Below, one piece after another: positions 8,996 to 18,661 of a stretch of 64,000 nucleotides of DNA. Within the stretch, counting starts at the first letter, position 1; the number at the start of each line of letters is the position of its first letter. This stretch comes from Enterovibrio gelatinilyticus (GTDB lineage Bacteria; Pseudomonadota; Gammaproteobacteria; Enterobacterales; Vibrionaceae). Under the pieces are notes generated by a model. The model was not told where the DNA came from. It ran no database searches and saw only the letters and a program-made list of their open reading frames with translations. The stretch covers positions 1-64,000 of the forward strand of contig NZ_JAJUBC010000006.1 in the NCBI RefSeq assembly GCF_028683095.1, given 5' to 3'. The translations under genes were made by a program, and so were the position numbers.

Positions 8996-10039
8996 TTACT
9001 TCGCAGTTGATGCTGCGTCGACTTCACTTAGCAAGTTTTGAAGGATGTTTCGTGCACCCTCACGCGCCGCGTCTTTTTGGTCCTCAGGGTAAGCGTTCGC
9101 CACCACATCGTAGTAAGTGCCGTGGAGATTTTCGCTCAATACCTTGAAGCGATTGCGCTCTTCTTCCGTTAACACCACCACTTGCATATCAGGGCGTTCT
9201 TTGAGGATTTTCTCCATGTTTTCGCTGTTAATGCGGATTTGGTAGTCGTATGCCGCTTTATCTGCCGCCTTAATCGCTTTACGGATCATGGCTTGTTTCT
9301 CTTCAGACAAACCGTTAAACCACTCACTATTGGTCGACACGGTACCCACGTAAGGTTGTTGGCCTGGGAACATCAAAAAGTCCTGCACTTCATGCCACTT
9401 AGCGTTGTAGATGAAGTAAATCGGGTTCACCATGCCATCAATGGTTTTCAACTGCAGCGAACCGTACACTTCTCCCCAAGATAATGGGGTCGGCGTTGCA
9501 CCAAACGTTTTGTAGGTTTCAACAGGGATGGTTGAGGTAAAGGTACGGATCTTCTGATCGGCAAAGTCTTCTGGTGAACGCACAGCTTTGTTTGCGCCCC
9601 ACACCATTTCACCTTCTGACATCATGGAGAGCAGTTTCAAATTCACGCTCTCGAATTTTGGTGCGAGTTCGTTGTAAATGGTTGGGCTGCTTGTCAGCAC
9701 CTTGTGTGTGATCTCTTCGTCTGTACCCAACACATATGGCAGACTCACCGCTTGTACTTCTGGGACATAGGAGCCTAAGTGCCCAGATCCCACAGACACG
9801 AATTGAATCGTACCTTTGGCGGCTAGTTCAACGATGTCATTCTCTGTACCAAGCTGACCGTAGTAGTAAATACGAACACGAATATCACCGTCCGATTCTT
9901 TCTTGATCACCTCGGCAAATTTCTGCGCATAAATGTCCTGCACGTCCGTTTTATCTTCCTCAGACGCAAACTTCCATGTTTCAGCGTGGGCACTGAAAAT
10001 CATGCCTAAACTCAGTAGTGCTATGCCAAATCGCTTCAT
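8996..10039 (-). CDS. TRAP transporter periplasmic substrate-binding protein (DctP-like)
   Basis: A 347-residue secreted binding protein. The signal peptide is MKRFGIALLSLGMIFSAHA, with cleavage after AHA. The mature part shows DctP features: an N-terminal lobe with the segment DIRVRIYYYGQLGTENDIVELAAKG, and the ligand-clamping region around KIRTFTSTIPVETYKTFGATPTPLSWGEVYGSLQLKTIDGMVNP near residues 165-210, where an Arg usually binds a substrate carboxylate. It precedes dctQ and dctM and is 180 bp downstream of the M20 gene. The ligand should be a small carboxylated compound; ectoine-like molecules fit the context but are unproven. Confidence 0.93.
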   Translation of the reverse strand: MKRFGIALLSLGMIFSAHAETWKFASEEDKTDVQDIYAQKFAEVIKKESDGDIRVRIYYYGQLGTENDIVELAAKGTIQFVSVGSGHLGSYVPEVQAVSLPYVLGTDEEITHKVLTSSPTIYNELAPKFESVNLKLLSMMSEGEMVWGANKAVRSPEDFADQKIRTFTSTIPVETYKTFGATPTPLSWGEVYGSLQLKTIDGMVNPIYFIYNAKWHEVQDFLMFPGQQPYVGTVSTNSEWFNGLSEEKQAMIRKAIKAADKAAYDYQIRINSENMEKILKERPDMQVVVLTEEERNRFKVLSENLHGTYYDVVANAYPEDQKDAAREGARNILQNLLSEVDAASTAK

Positions 10040-10219
10040 CCTTTACTTCCTTTTTATCGCTATTTACTGAGCTCTTTAGCGAAATTTTCGCCGCACGAAT
10101 GCCCCCAAGTGATAAGGCTCATTGGGAGACTCTTCACTCAGACACAGGTCACTCAGAGATGTGGGTGATTAAGGGTTTACTTCATATCTCGATCTTTCTG
10201 TTTTGCAGCTTTAGCTGAG

Positions 10220-11461
10220 TCAATTCACCATGGCGTCACCCAAACGGTCATTGACCAGCTGTATCCAATAACGCGCACCTAGGGGGAGAATGCGGTCATT
10301 GAAATCGTATTTCGGATTGTGGAGGGCACAGCCTCCAATAGATTCAGTCCCGTTACCCAATAGGACATAGCAGCCCGGTTTCACACGCAGCATGCTGGAG
10401 AAATCTTCAGAGATGGTCAGCGGCTCGCATTCAGCATTCACGTTGTCAGTGCCCAATACTTTCCGTGCGGCTTCAACGGCGTACACCGTTTGTTGTTTGG
10501 CATTCACTGTGGGGTAAAACGTATTGGTGAACGTAAAGGTATGGCTTGCGCCAGCGGCCTGACAAATCCCTGCCACGATTCGCGCCATGCTTTCTTCAAT
10601 ACGGGCAAGCGTGGCTTCCGTAAAACATCGGCAGTCGCCTTTTATGGTTACTTGGGTGGGAATGACGTTCACTGTACCGTCGGTAATAAACTCGGTGGCA
10701 GACACAACAGCGGTTTCACTGATGGCGCTAAGATTGCGCGACACGACCGTTTGCAGGGCAAGGATCACTTGTGCGCCAACCACCATTGGGTCAATCCCTT
10801 GATGCGGCAGCGCTGCGTGTCCACCAACACCTTTGATGGAAATTTCAAAGCCGCTCTCGCTCGCCATCAATGAACCTGGGCGAACCATAAGCTCACCCTC
10901 GGCAAGGCCAGGGAAGTTGTGAATTCCATAGACCTCATCAATCGAAAAACGCTCAAACAAGCCATCATCAATCATGGCTTGAGCGCCACAGCCATGCTCT
11001 TCATCAGGTTGAAAAATGAAATAGACTGTACCGTTAAAACTGGGGCACTGTGCCAAATAACACGCCGCGCCGAGCAACATGGCAGAGTGCCCGTCGTGAC
11101 CACAGGCATGCATTTTCCCATCATGTTTTGAGCAGTGCGCGAAGGTGTTTTGTTCATGAATATGCAGCGCATCCATGTCAGCACGCAGCCCAATGCTTGC
11201 ATCACTGTCGCCGCTGCGAAGGATGCCCACCAGCCCACTTTTACCCACGTTTCGTTCAACCTGAATACCAAAGCTTTCTAGTTTTTCTGCAATGAAATCC
11301 GCCGTAAGATTGACTTCAAATCCGCACTCTGGAAATTGATGTAAGTGGCGCCGCCATGTTGTCATGTCCGTAATCAGTTGCTCTGACAAAGACGGCCCTG
11401 ATTTCAATGAAGGTGATCCCGAAGAAGGCAATGACATTGTGTGCGCTCCGTAAGTCGTCAT
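10220..11461 (-). CDS. M20D-family amidohydrolase / N-acyl amino acid deacylase (DoeB2-like)
   Basis: A 413-residue di-metal deacylase of the hippurate-hydrolase/IAA-amino-acid-hydrolase type. The metal motif MHACGHDGHSAMLLGAA is near residues 117-133 and the catalytic-base region FQPDEEHGCGAQAM near 150-165. The lid domain shows the usual GVGGHAALPHQGIDP segment. The first 25-30 residues are polar and low in complexity, so the true start may be the ATG at about residue 9. It lies 40 bp downstream of the EutA-like gene in the same direction. In ectoine degradation an M20 enzyme (DoeB2) removes the acetyl group from N-acetyl-diaminobutyrate; here a similar N-acyl diamino acid is the natural guess. 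Confidence 0.88.
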   Translation of the reverse strand: MTTYGAHTMSLPSSGSPSLKSGPSLSEQLITDMTTWRRHLHQFPECGFEVNLTADFIAEKLESFGIQVERNVGKSGLVGILRSGDSDASIGLRADMDALHIHEQNTFAHCSKHDGKMHACGHDGHSAMLLGAACYLAQCPSFNGTVYFIFQPDEEHGCGAQAMIDDGLFERFSIDEVYGIHNFPGLAEGELMVRPGSLMASESGFEISIKGVGGHAALPHQGIDPMVVGAQVILALQTVVSRNLSAISETAVVSATEFITDGTVNVIPTQVTIKGDCRCFTEATLARIEESMARIVAGICQAAGASHTFTFTNTFYPTVNAKQQTVYAVEAARKVLGTDNVNAECEPLTISEDFSSMLRVKPGCYVLLGNGTESIGGCALHNPKYDFNDRILPLGARYWIQLVNDRLGDAMVN

Positions 11462-11501
11462 TAATAAAACATCCCTATTTCAGACAATAGAAACAGATGC
11501 G

Positions 11502-12272
11502 CTATTGCGCGAGATACTGATCTAACAACACACCAAACCCTTCAATGGGTTTTGGGTATTTCAACAAGCGCAGCGAATGCCACACCAGCACCTGGTTACT
11601 GCTCACTACAGGTTTATCGAGCGCCAATTCAACGCGCTTCAAGACATGGGTTGCGCGCAAAGCAGTGCAGGAGATAAACAATAAGTCCGCCTCTGGGTCG
11701 CAGTTTGAAATGGCAGCCTGCGCGATGTCTTCTGGCGAGATATAAGTCATGGCGGTGTCGTCTTCAAAGCCGAACCCTGCAATGTTTAGTACCTCATAAC
11801 CTTCTGCCGAAAACGTCGCTGCCATCTCGCGGTTCACGGCCTCAGTGTATGGCGTCAAAATGGATAGCTTTTTCGCCCCCAAGACATTGAATGCACACAA
11901 TGCGGCAGTCACCGGATTCGTCACAGCAACGTTTGGACGTGTTTGATGCACGAGTTCGGTCACGCGGTCGCTGCCTATTGCTACGGTTCCCGAGGTGCAG
12001 GCATAAATGATCACGTCTAAGTCGGTGTTGGGGAGGATGCTGTCAGCGGCTTTACTGATACCCGGCGCCATGGTGCGCAGATTTTCAACCGTGAGTGGGT
12101 TGACGTTTCTTACACGGCTGGTGAAGGCACGCACATCGCTGGGATAGATGCTGTTAAGGTCTTGCTCAATATTGAAATCTGTCGCCAACGCAATCACGCC
12201 AATCCGTCCTAACGGTGCGAGGTGCTCTAACTCATACGCGGGTACTAAGGTTTTAACCTGCATCTCATCCAT
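11502..12272 (-). CDS. EutA / maleate isomerase-like Asp-Glu racemase superfamily enzyme
   Basis: A protein of 256 residues from the ATG at 12272; a TTG 14 codons upstream is possible but lacks a good ribosome-binding site. Two catalytic-type cysteines lie in family-typical positions: C92 in IYACTSGT and C202 in ISCTALRA. This is the two-cysteine arrangement of the Asp/Glu racemase, arylmalonate decarboxylase and maleate isomerase group to which EutA of ectoine utilisation belongs. It is the first gene of the leftward operon, next to the divergent Lrp-like regulator. Its reaction in EutA clusters is not firmly known to me. Confidence 0.8.
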   Translation of the reverse strand: MDEMQVKTLVPAYELEHLAPLGRIGVIALATDFNIEQDLNSIYPSDVRAFTSRVRNVNPLTVENLRTMAPGISKAADSILPNTDLDVIIYACTSGTVAIGSDRVTELVHQTRPNVAVTNPVTAALCAFNVLGAKKLSILTPYTEAVNREMAATFSAEGYEVLNIAGFGFEDDTAMTYISPEDIAQAAISNCDPEADLLFISCTALRATHVLKRVELALDKPVVSSNQVLVWHSLRLLKYPKPIEGFGVLLDQYLAQ

Positions 12273-12554
12273 GTCTTTAAACTCATATCTCAGAATTAAC
12301 GTCTCAATATCCAAACGCCGATTTGATCATTACATTTCCTTCACAAGTGCAATAATCACCCGAGGAGTTTGAAGAAAATCCTAATAAAGAAGACAAGGAA
12401 TGAAGAAAATCCGCATTTTTTATGCGCTATAGTCATTTTTTAGTAGCGGAGAAAAAACGAGGCGCTAACAAGACATTAACTTCCCTATCTTGTCTTAAAG
12501 ATGAACGCATCACGCTCCCATTATTAACACCGACTTTCTAAGGACAGAATCAAT

Positions 12555-13046
12555 ATGGCGCACTCTTCCTCCTCGGCGATAGACAACTTTGATCGAAAAA
12601 TACTGAACATCGTTCAAGCGTCAAATCGAGCAACGTCTGACTACATTGCCGACCAAGTCGGGCTTTCTCCCGCTGCCGTTCAACGTCGCTTAAAGCGCAT
12701 GCGAGAACACAAAGTCATTCGTTCGGATGTATCAGTGGTTGACCCCAAAGCCTTGGGCTACGCAATGACGTTTGTTGTGCAAGTGACGCTGGAAAGAGAG
12801 CGCGTGGATTTGATGCACAACTTTAAAAAGGAAATGAAAGCCAATCGCTCAGTACAGCAGTGTTATTACGTGACCGGAAGTTCGGATTTCATTCTCATTG
12901 TGACAGCGGCAGATATGGCAGGGTATGACACCTTCACCCGAGAAGCCTTCTTCGATAACGCGAACATCAAAAGCTTTCAAACCAATGTGGTGATGGACCC
13001 TGTCAAAGTGGGTCTGTCCGTGCCGATTGATGAGCACGCAGAGTAA
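12555..13046 (+). CDS. Lrp/AsnC-family transcriptional regulator (DoeX-like)
   Basis: A 163-residue protein with an N-terminal winged helix-turn-helix (about 10-60: SDYIADQVGLSPAAVQRRLKRMREHKVI) and a C-terminal RAM/AsnC ligand-binding domain (about 75-155, with CYYVTGSSDFILIVTAADM). Such regulators respond to amino acids or degradation intermediates. It is divergent from the EutA-like operon, with 282 bp between the start codons, and convergent with dpaL. It is probably the local regulator of both. In ectoine clusters the AsnC-type regulator is called DoeX. Confidence 0.9.
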   Translation: MAHSSSSAIDNFDRKILNIVQASNRATSDYIADQVGLSPAAVQRRLKRMREHKVIRSDVSVVDPKALGYAMTFVVQVTLERERVDLMHNFKKEMKANRSVQQCYYVTGSSDFILIVTAADMAGYDTFTREAFFDNANIKSFQTNVVMDPVKVGLSVPIDEHAE

Positions 13047-13069
13047 GCATTTTCCTGTTTTTTTAAAAG

Positions 13070-13095
13070 AAAGCGGCGCGAAAACGCGCCGCTTT
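13070..13095. terminator. Bidirectional terminator between the lrp-like gene and dpaL
   Basis: Perfect 11-bp arms AAAGCGGCGCG and CGCGCCGCTTT around an AAAA loop, followed by T5 on the plus strand and an AT-rich stretch on the other. It serves the convergent regulator and lyase genes. Confidence 0.85.
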
Positions 13096-13130
13096 TTGAC
13101 GTGAATATCTCGTCATTATTTGGCTAACGC

Positions 13131-14321
13131 TTAGCCAACAAGTTCTCGGTATAGCTCAGGGTCTGTAGCACCTTCAGTGCCTAACACCAACACACGGCTT
13201 GTGCTGTCTAACCCCAGTTTGTTTGCAAATTCAGGCGATCGATTCGCAATGATCGCTGCTGCATACCCTGGCACTGCCGATTCACCCGCTTCAATGGCAG
13301 GCTCGGTGTCGTAGCCTTTCGCCAATATTCTCATCGCTTCTGGAATAGCCTCTTCACTGATCGTCATAAAATCATCAGCACCATTGGAGAGAATCGTCCA
13401 CGCCAAACTAGAGACTTCGCCACAAGCAAGCCCTGCCATCAAAGTCTCTAAGTCACCCAACACTGCCACCGGTTTTCCTGCTTTGGCACTTTGCTGAAGG
13501 CAGTTTGCTTTTTCAGGCTCAACGATAACGAATCGAGGACGCGCCTCTCCCCATACATCCCAGAAATACCCGCATACCGCAGACGCCAAGCCCCCTACGC
13601 CACCTTGCACAAAGACATGAGTAGGAACTTCGCCATCCAGTTGCTCAACAATTTCAGACAACATGACGGTGTAACCCAATGCCACGTCTTTCGGGATCTC
13701 CATATAACCTTCGTAAGAGGTATCTGACACGATAACGCGGTCGTGCTTTTTCGCTTCAACATCAGCTGTTCGCACCGATTCGTCATAGTTTCCCGCAATG
13801 CGAATTACCTGCGCGCCAAACGCTTCCATCGCTTCCTTACGCCCTTCCGACACGTCACGATGAATGTAAATAATGCACTGACAACCAAACATTTGAGCGC
13901 CCCAAGAAACCGAACGTCCGTGGTTGCCATCGGTCGCGCAGCTTACCACCACGTCTGCCGCTTCTTTCTGCCATTTGCCGGCCAGCAAATCATCAATAGT
14001 GGGCATCTCGCCATGGCGTGCTTGCAGTACAAGTTGAAGCTGTCGGGCTACTGCATACGCACCGCCCAAGGCTTTAAAGCTTTTTAAGCCAAATCGCTGT
14101 GACTCATCTTTGTACCAGAGCTTACCCAGCTTCGACGCGGCTGCCGTGGCACTTAAATCATGTAGCGGGGTAACCGCATATCCCGGCCAGCGAGTAATAT
14201 CTTGAATCGCCGTTTGTGCATGTTCAACACTTAACACCGAACGCTGCTCTGCGCTGTAAGCGTGCTTGGCAGACGCAAGAGGATTTAAAAAATGAGTAAG
14301 TGTCCCTGACAGTTTCAGCAT
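13131..14321 (-). CDS. dpaL: Diaminopropionate ammonia-lyase DpaL
   Basis: A PLP enzyme that converts 2,3-diaminopropionate to pyruvate and two ammonia. The 396 residues match DpaL/YgeX (about 400) and exceed EutB-type dehydratases (about 330). The family pattern PGYAVTPLHDL is followed by WYKDESQRFGLKSFKALGG, in which K83 is the PLP lysine; the phosphate-binding loop is QGGVGGLASAV. It is transcribed as its own unit toward the Lrp-like gene. In E. coli, ygeX is also next to an M20 peptidase gene (ygeY), which parallels the M20 gene here. The family assignment is firm; its role in this cluster is inference. Confidence 0.88.
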   Translation of the reverse strand: MLKLSGTLTHFLNPLASAKHAYSAEQRSVLSVEHAQTAIQDITRWPGYAVTPLHDLSATAAASKLGKLWYKDESQRFGLKSFKALGGAYAVARQLQLVLQARHGEMPTIDDLLAGKWQKEAADVVVSCATDGNHGRSVSWGAQMFGCQCIIYIHRDVSEGRKEAMEAFGAQVIRIAGNYDESVRTADVEAKKHDRVIVSDTSYEGYMEIPKDVALGYTVMLSEIVEQLDGEVPTHVFVQGGVGGLASAVCGYFWDVWGEARPRFVIVEPEKANCLQQSAKAGKPVAVLGDLETLMAGLACGEVSSLAWTILSNGADDFMTISEEAIPEAMRILAKGYDTEPAIEAGESAVPGYAAAIIANRSPEFANKLGLDSTSRVLVLGTEGATDPELYRELVG

Positions 14322-14560
14322 GCTTATGACGTCCTTTTCCTATCGGTAATGCACAAGTTCACGTGCTTGATAGTAAAAAGTTTACAGAGAGCCCACGCGC
14401 AGATTCTGTATTCTTGCCCTAGGACGTGAGGATTATGTGCAGTTTCTATAATGTGCTTGCGGGATTTATGCGCCGTAACCAAGTCGCATTTCACCGCTTG
14501 ATGCAGAATCACGCGCCCCTTGATTTGCGTTTTGTCTGCTCTCAACTTGAGCCAACAAAA

Positions 14561-14597
14561 AGCCCATCTGGTTGAGTTTGTTCAACACAGATGGGCT
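14561..14597 (-). terminator. Terminator of ppsR
   Basis: Arms AGCCCATCTG and CAGATGGGCT with an inner GTTGA/TCAAC pairing. On the minus strand the hairpin is followed by TTTTTG, as expected for the end of ppsR transcription. The 14322-14618 gap otherwise holds the upstream region of dpaL and nothing else I can support. Confidence 0.8.
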
Positions 14598-14618
14598 TTG
14601 GGTTCTATTAAAGCGGAC

Positions 14619-15452
14619 TCAGAACAAACGGCGTTTAAGCCCTGTTTTCTCGAGCACACGCGTGGTGATTTCTTCAACAGACAGCGCCGTGGTGTTGATG
14701 TAAGAAATCGCTTCACGGCGAAACAGTGATTCAATGGTGTTCACTTCTTGCTCGCACTGTTCTGTGCTGGCGTATTCACTGCCTGAAAGCCGATTCTCGC
14801 GGATTTGGGTCAATCGCGCTGCGTCTATCGTCAAACCAAACAGCTTGTGTCGATGAAATTCAAATTCAGGCAACAAGCGCAGCATCTTCATGTCTTCGGC
14901 GATAAAAGGGTAATTCACTACCCGCAGGCCAAACTGCATCGCCATGTACAAACTGGTTGGCGTTTTCCCGCTTCGAGACACGCCTAGTAGGATGATGTCA
15001 GCATGTTCGAGATCTCTCAGCGACACCCCATCATCATGGGCCAAGGTATATTCGATGGCAGAAATACGATCGAAATAGGTATCTGAATCCTTCCCTACAC
15101 TGCGAGAGCGCTGCAATTTCGGCTTCGGTTCTAACTGAGTATCTTCCGCGACCCGTTGCACCATGCTTTCCAGCACATCATAGAAAAATGCTGGGGCCTC
15201 CATCAGGCGTTCACGGATCTCTGGGATCACCATGGAAAAGAAAACCAGCGGCTTCACGCCATCACGTTCGTAAGAATGCTGAATCCGTTTTAGCAGCTCG
15301 CAAACCTTGTCTTCAGTTTCGACGAAGGGAAAGGTTTTTTCATTCGCCTCAAATGCAAATTGCCCCAAAACGACATGTCCTAACGTCTCGCATGTGATGG
15401 CTGTCCCATCCGAAACATAGAAGACGTCTCGACTTTGAATTTCTTTGTGCAT
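14619..15452 (-). CDS. ppsR: PEP synthase regulatory protein (bifunctional kinase/pyrophosphorylase) PpsR
   Basis: An ADP-dependent kinase and Pi-dependent phosphorylase that switches PEP synthase off and on by acting on a conserved Thr beside its catalytic His. The 277 residues match the DUF299 family. The P-loop [15 protein letters not shown] lies near residues 153-167, and the N-terminal [15 protein letters not shown] is typical. It is divergent from ppsA, its substrate, across a 175-bp promoter region, the standard gammaproteobacterial arrangement. Confidence 0.95.
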   Translation of the reverse strand: MHKEIQSRDVFYVSDGTAITCETLGHVVLGQFAFEANEKTFPFVETEDKVCELLKRIQHSYERDGVKPLVFFSMVIPEIRERLMEAPAFFYDVLESMVQRVAEDTQLEPKPKLQRSRSVGKDSDTYFDRISAIEYTLAHDDGVSLRDLEHADIILLGVSRSGKTPTSLYMAMQFGLRVVNYPFIAEDMKMLRLLPEFEFHRHKLFGLTIDAARLTQIRENRLSGSEYASTEQCEQEVNTIESLFRREAISYINTTALSVEEITTRVLEKTGLKRRLF

Positions 15453-15627
15453 AGATGGTTAATCTTCTCGCAAATTTTTCATAGGATATATACACAACGA
15501 TAACAATAACGACACTCGGCAAGCTACTTGTGTCTCCACAGCTTTTAAAACTCATCGTGGTTTTATTCGTTGAGAGGCCAAGATTGCCACTAAAATCCCA
15601 ATTGCTGCACTATTTCTGGAGAAAGAA

Positions 15628-17997
15628 ATGCAAAAGAACACCCTGTGGTTCGATTCCCTATCAATGGATGATGTCGACAAAGTCGGCGGCAAGAATGCGT
15701 CCCTCGGCGAAATGGTGTCAAACCTCGCCAACGCGGGCGTATCCGTGCCAAACGGGTATGCAACCACCTCGTATGCGTTTAACCAGTTTCTTGATTTTGA
15801 AGGGCTGGACGAGCGCATTCATCAGATTCTTGATGAACTCGATGTTGAAGACGTCGATGCACTGCGCCACGCCGGCGCCACTATTCGACAATGGGTATTA
15901 GATGCCCCCTTCCCTGCAGATCTTGAGCAGGATATTCGTGATAACTATGAAACGTTAGTTGATGGAAATTCGGAGCTTTCTGTCGCTGTGCGTTCCTCTG
16001 CCACCGCAGAAGATTTGCCTGACGCCTCTTTCGCGGGTCAGCAAGAAACTTTCCTCAATGTGAAAGGCATTGATGCGGTACTTGAAGCCACCAAACACGT
16101 TTTCGCGTCCCTCTTTAACGACCGCGCTATCTCTTATCGCGTTCACCAAGGGTTTGACCACCGTGGTATCTCGCTGTCTGCGGGTATTCAACGCATGGTG
16201 CGTTCTGACCAAGCCTCATCAGGCGTGATGTTCACGCTGGACACTGAATCTGGCTTTGACCAAGTCGTGTTCATCACCTCTTCATGGGGATTGGGTGAAA
16301 TGGTCGTGCAAGGCGCAGTAAACCCTGATGAGTTTTACGTGCACAAGCCGCTTCTTGAAGCCGGCACGCCTGCCGTGGTGAAACGCACCTTTGGTTCCAA
16401 ACTTATCAAAATGATCTATGCCGACAGCCAAGTGATTGGCAAACAGGTCGAGATCGTTGATACCTCTCCAGAAGAACAAAACCAGTTCTCACTCACTGAC
16501 GATGAAATTGCGGAATTAGCCAAACAAGCGATGATCATCGAAAAGCACTACCAACGTGCAATGGACATTGAGTGGGCAAAAGACGGCATCGACGGCAAGC
16601 TATACATCGTGCAAGCGCGCCCAGAAACCGTATGTTCGCAGAAGGACGGCAACATCATCGAACGCTATGAACTGAACGACAAAGCTGGTGTGCTGGTTGA
16701 AGGCCGCGCCATTGGTCAACGCATCGGCAGCGGTGGCGTGCGCGTTGTTGCTTCGCTTGATGAAATGTCATCCGTGCAAGAAGGCGACGTGCTGGTGACC
16801 GACATGACAGATCCCGATTGGGAACCTGTGATGAAGAAAGCGGCAGCGATTGTCACTAACCGCGGTGGACGTACGTGCCACGCTGCCATCATTGCGCGTG
16901 AGTTAGGCATTCCCGCCATCGTCGGCTGTGGCGATGCCACCAGTAAGCTCAGTGATGGCCAAGAAGTCACCATTTCGTGTGCGGAAGGCGAAACCGGTTA
17001 TGTCTACGAGGGAAAACTCGATTTCGTGGTGCGTCAATCCGCAGTAGATGAACTGCCATTGCTGCCTACCAAAGTGATGATGAATGTCGGCAACCCTGAC
17101 CGCGCGTTCGATTTCGCACAAATTCCAAACGAAGGCGTTGGCCTTGCGCGTTTGGAGTTCATCATCAATAAGATGATCGGCATTCACCCGAAAGCCCTGT
17201 TGAACTTTGACGCACAGAGCGATGAGCTGAAAGCAAAAATCAACTCACGCATTCGTGGCTACAAAGACCCAGTCGATTTCTACGTCAGCAAGCTGACAGA
17301 AGGGATCGCCACCATCGCAGCAGCATTCTGGCCCAAGCGCGTTATCGTGCGTATGTCCGATTTCAAATCGAACGAATACAGCAACCTGATTGGTGGTAGC
17401 GAGTTTGAACCGCACGAAGAAAACCCTATGTTGGGCTTCCGCGGCGCATCGCGTTACATCTCGCCGGTGTTTGAAGATTGCTTCGAGTTGGAAACGCAGG
17501 CTATCAAGCGTGTGCGCAATGACATGGGGCTCAAGAATGTTGAAATCATGATCCCATTCGTTCGCACCACGGGCGAAGCGGCAGAAGTGAATGATTTGCT
17601 GGCGAAGTTCGACCTACGCCGTGGTGAGCAAGGCCTGAAAGTCATCATGATGTGTGAATTGCCATCAAACGCCGTACTTGCGGATGATTTCTTAAAGTAC
17701 TTTGACGGCTTCTCGATTGGTTCGAACGACATGACACAGCTAACGCTGGGCTTGGATCGTGATTCAGGCGATGTCGCGCACTTGTTTGATGAACGCAACC
17801 CTGCAGTGAAAGCCATGCTAAAAATGGCGATTGATGCCGCGACACGTGCTGGCAAATACGTCGGCATTTGTGGTCAAGGCCCGTCAGATCATGACGACTT
17901 AGCTGAATGGCTCATGGCGCAAGGCATTAGCTCAGTGTCATTGAACCCAGATACGGTCGTCGATACCTGGACCAAGCTCGGAAAAGTTGCCAAGTAA
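15628..17997 (+). CDS. ppsA: Phosphoenolpyruvate synthase PpsA
   Basis: Converts pyruvate, ATP and water to PEP, AMP and phosphate for gluconeogenesis from three-carbon compounds. The 789 residues match the family (E. coli 792). An N-terminal ATP-grasp domain (about 10-340, with [12 protein letters not shown] and [21 protein letters not shown]) is followed by the phosphohistidine domain with [21 protein letters not shown] (catalytic His near 421) and the C-terminal PEP-binding barrel ([22 protein letters not shown]). The target Thr of PpsR is the T of RTCHAA. A GGAGAAAG ribosome-binding site precedes the ATG. Pyruvate from DpaL would feed this enzyme. Confidence 0.97.
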   Translation: MQKNTLWFDSLSMDDVDKVGGKNASLGEMVSNLANAGVSVPNGYATTSYAFNQFLDFEGLDERIHQILDELDVEDVDALRHAGATIRQWVLDAPFPADLEQDIRDNYETLVDGNSELSVAVRSSATAEDLPDASFAGQQETFLNVKGIDAVLEATKHVFASLFNDRAISYRVHQGFDHRGISLSAGIQRMVRSDQASSGVMFTLDTESGFDQVVFITSSWGLGEMVVQGAVNPDEFYVHKPLLEAGTPAVVKRTFGSKLIKMIYADSQVIGKQVEIVDTSPEEQNQFSLTDDEIAELAKQAMIIEKHYQRAMDIEWAKDGIDGKLYIVQARPETVCSQKDGNIIERYELNDKAGVLVEGRAIGQRIGSGGVRVVASLDEMSSVQEGDVLVTDMTDPDWEPVMKKAAAIVTNRGGRTCHAAIIARELGIPAIVGCGDATSKLSDGQEVTISCAEGETGYVYEGKLDFVVRQSAVDELPLLPTKVMMNVGNPDRAFDFAQIPNEGVGLARLEFIINKMIGIHPKALLNFDAQSDELKAKINSRIRGYKDPVDFYVSKLTEGIATIAAAFWPKRVIVRMSDFKSNEYSNLIGGSEFEPHEENPMLGFRGASRYISPVFEDCFELETQAIKRVRNDMGLKNVEIMIPFVRTTGEAAEVNDLLAKFDLRRGEQGLKVIMMCELPSNAVLADDFLKYFDGFSIGSNDMTQLTLGLDRDSGDVAHLFDERNPAVKAMLKMAIDAATRAGKYVGICGQGPSDHDDLAEWLMAQGISSVSLNPDTVVDTWTKLGKVAK

Positions 17998-18030
17998 CGC
18001 TAGGTATTTCGCACTAAGCCAAACCTAACA

Positions 18031-18083
18031 AAAGCCCGCCGCTCTGGTTAACTATTTTCCGTTAACAGCGCGACGGGCTTTTT
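18031..18083. terminator. Bidirectional terminator downstream of ppsA
   Basis: Long hairpin with outer arms AAAGCCCG/CGGGCTTT and an inner GTTAAC/GTTAAC pairing, followed by T5 on the plus strand. It lies between ppsA and the convergent PACE gene. Confidence 0.85.
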
Positions 18084-18105
18084 CTCATTTCAATTGCCGT
18101 AAGCG

Positions 18106-18531
18106 TTACACGCTCACCTGACGTTGCTGAACGATGAATACGCGAGTGTGGTCGTAAATCAGATTAAACAAAAATGCGTAAATCGTAATGAAGATGGTCA
18201 CCCCAATGTCCATGATAAACGCATCCCACAGGTTCACATTCAACAAGTAAGCCATGACCGGAATGGTGAAAAATAGTAGCCCACCTTCAAACAGCAATAC
18301 ATGAGATACCCTCGTGCCAAATGAGCGTTCTGTTTTCTCACCCTTCACAAAGTAATCAAATGTCAGGTTAAAAAAGTAATTCCAAATCATAGCGATTGTC
18401 GCCACAACTATCATAGTTCCTGATAGCGCTTTAAGATCGTGATCGGTAAACATAGATAAGCCAATCACCGAGAAGGTGATAGCAAGCGCTTCAAACAAAA
18501 CTGAGTGAAAAATACGTTCTAAGGTAGTCAT
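18106..18531 (-). CDS. PACE-family (bacterial transmembrane pair) efflux protein
   Basis: Starting at the ATG at 18531 (MTTLERIFHSVLFE) gives 141 residues, the usual PACE length; an upstream start at 18588 would add 19 residues that fit less well. Four hydrophobic segments form two tandem two-helix BTP repeats, each opening with an R.(F/H).H..F.-type motif (ERIFHSVLFE, TRVSHVLLFE). Characterised members (AceI) export chlorhexidine or short-chain diamines such as putrescine and cadaverine by proton exchange. A LysR-type gene lies divergently upstream, as aceR does next to aceI. Confidence 0.88.
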   Translation of the reverse strand: MTTLERIFHSVLFEALAITFSVIGLSMFTDHDLKALSGTMIVVATIAMIWNYFFNLTFDYFVKGEKTERSFGTRVSHVLLFEGGLLFFTIPVMAYLLNVNLWDAFIMDIGVTIFITIYAFLFNLIYDHTRVFIVQQRQVSV

Positions 18532-18661
18532 AAGGTAACTCAAAAAGAAAGATAGCCAAGATTTCGAAGTGGCGATTATGGCAGGCAAAAACCATAAACA
18601 AAGTTAACAGCCATCACGATTAATGATAGCTTGAGCGTACAGGTTTTTTCTTGGTGTCATC

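Noticed and set aside
13131-14321. Reading the PLP lyase as hydroxyectoine dehydratase EutB
   Set aside because: Length (396 rather than about 330) and the motif SQRFGLKSFKALGG point to diaminopropionate ammonia-lyase.
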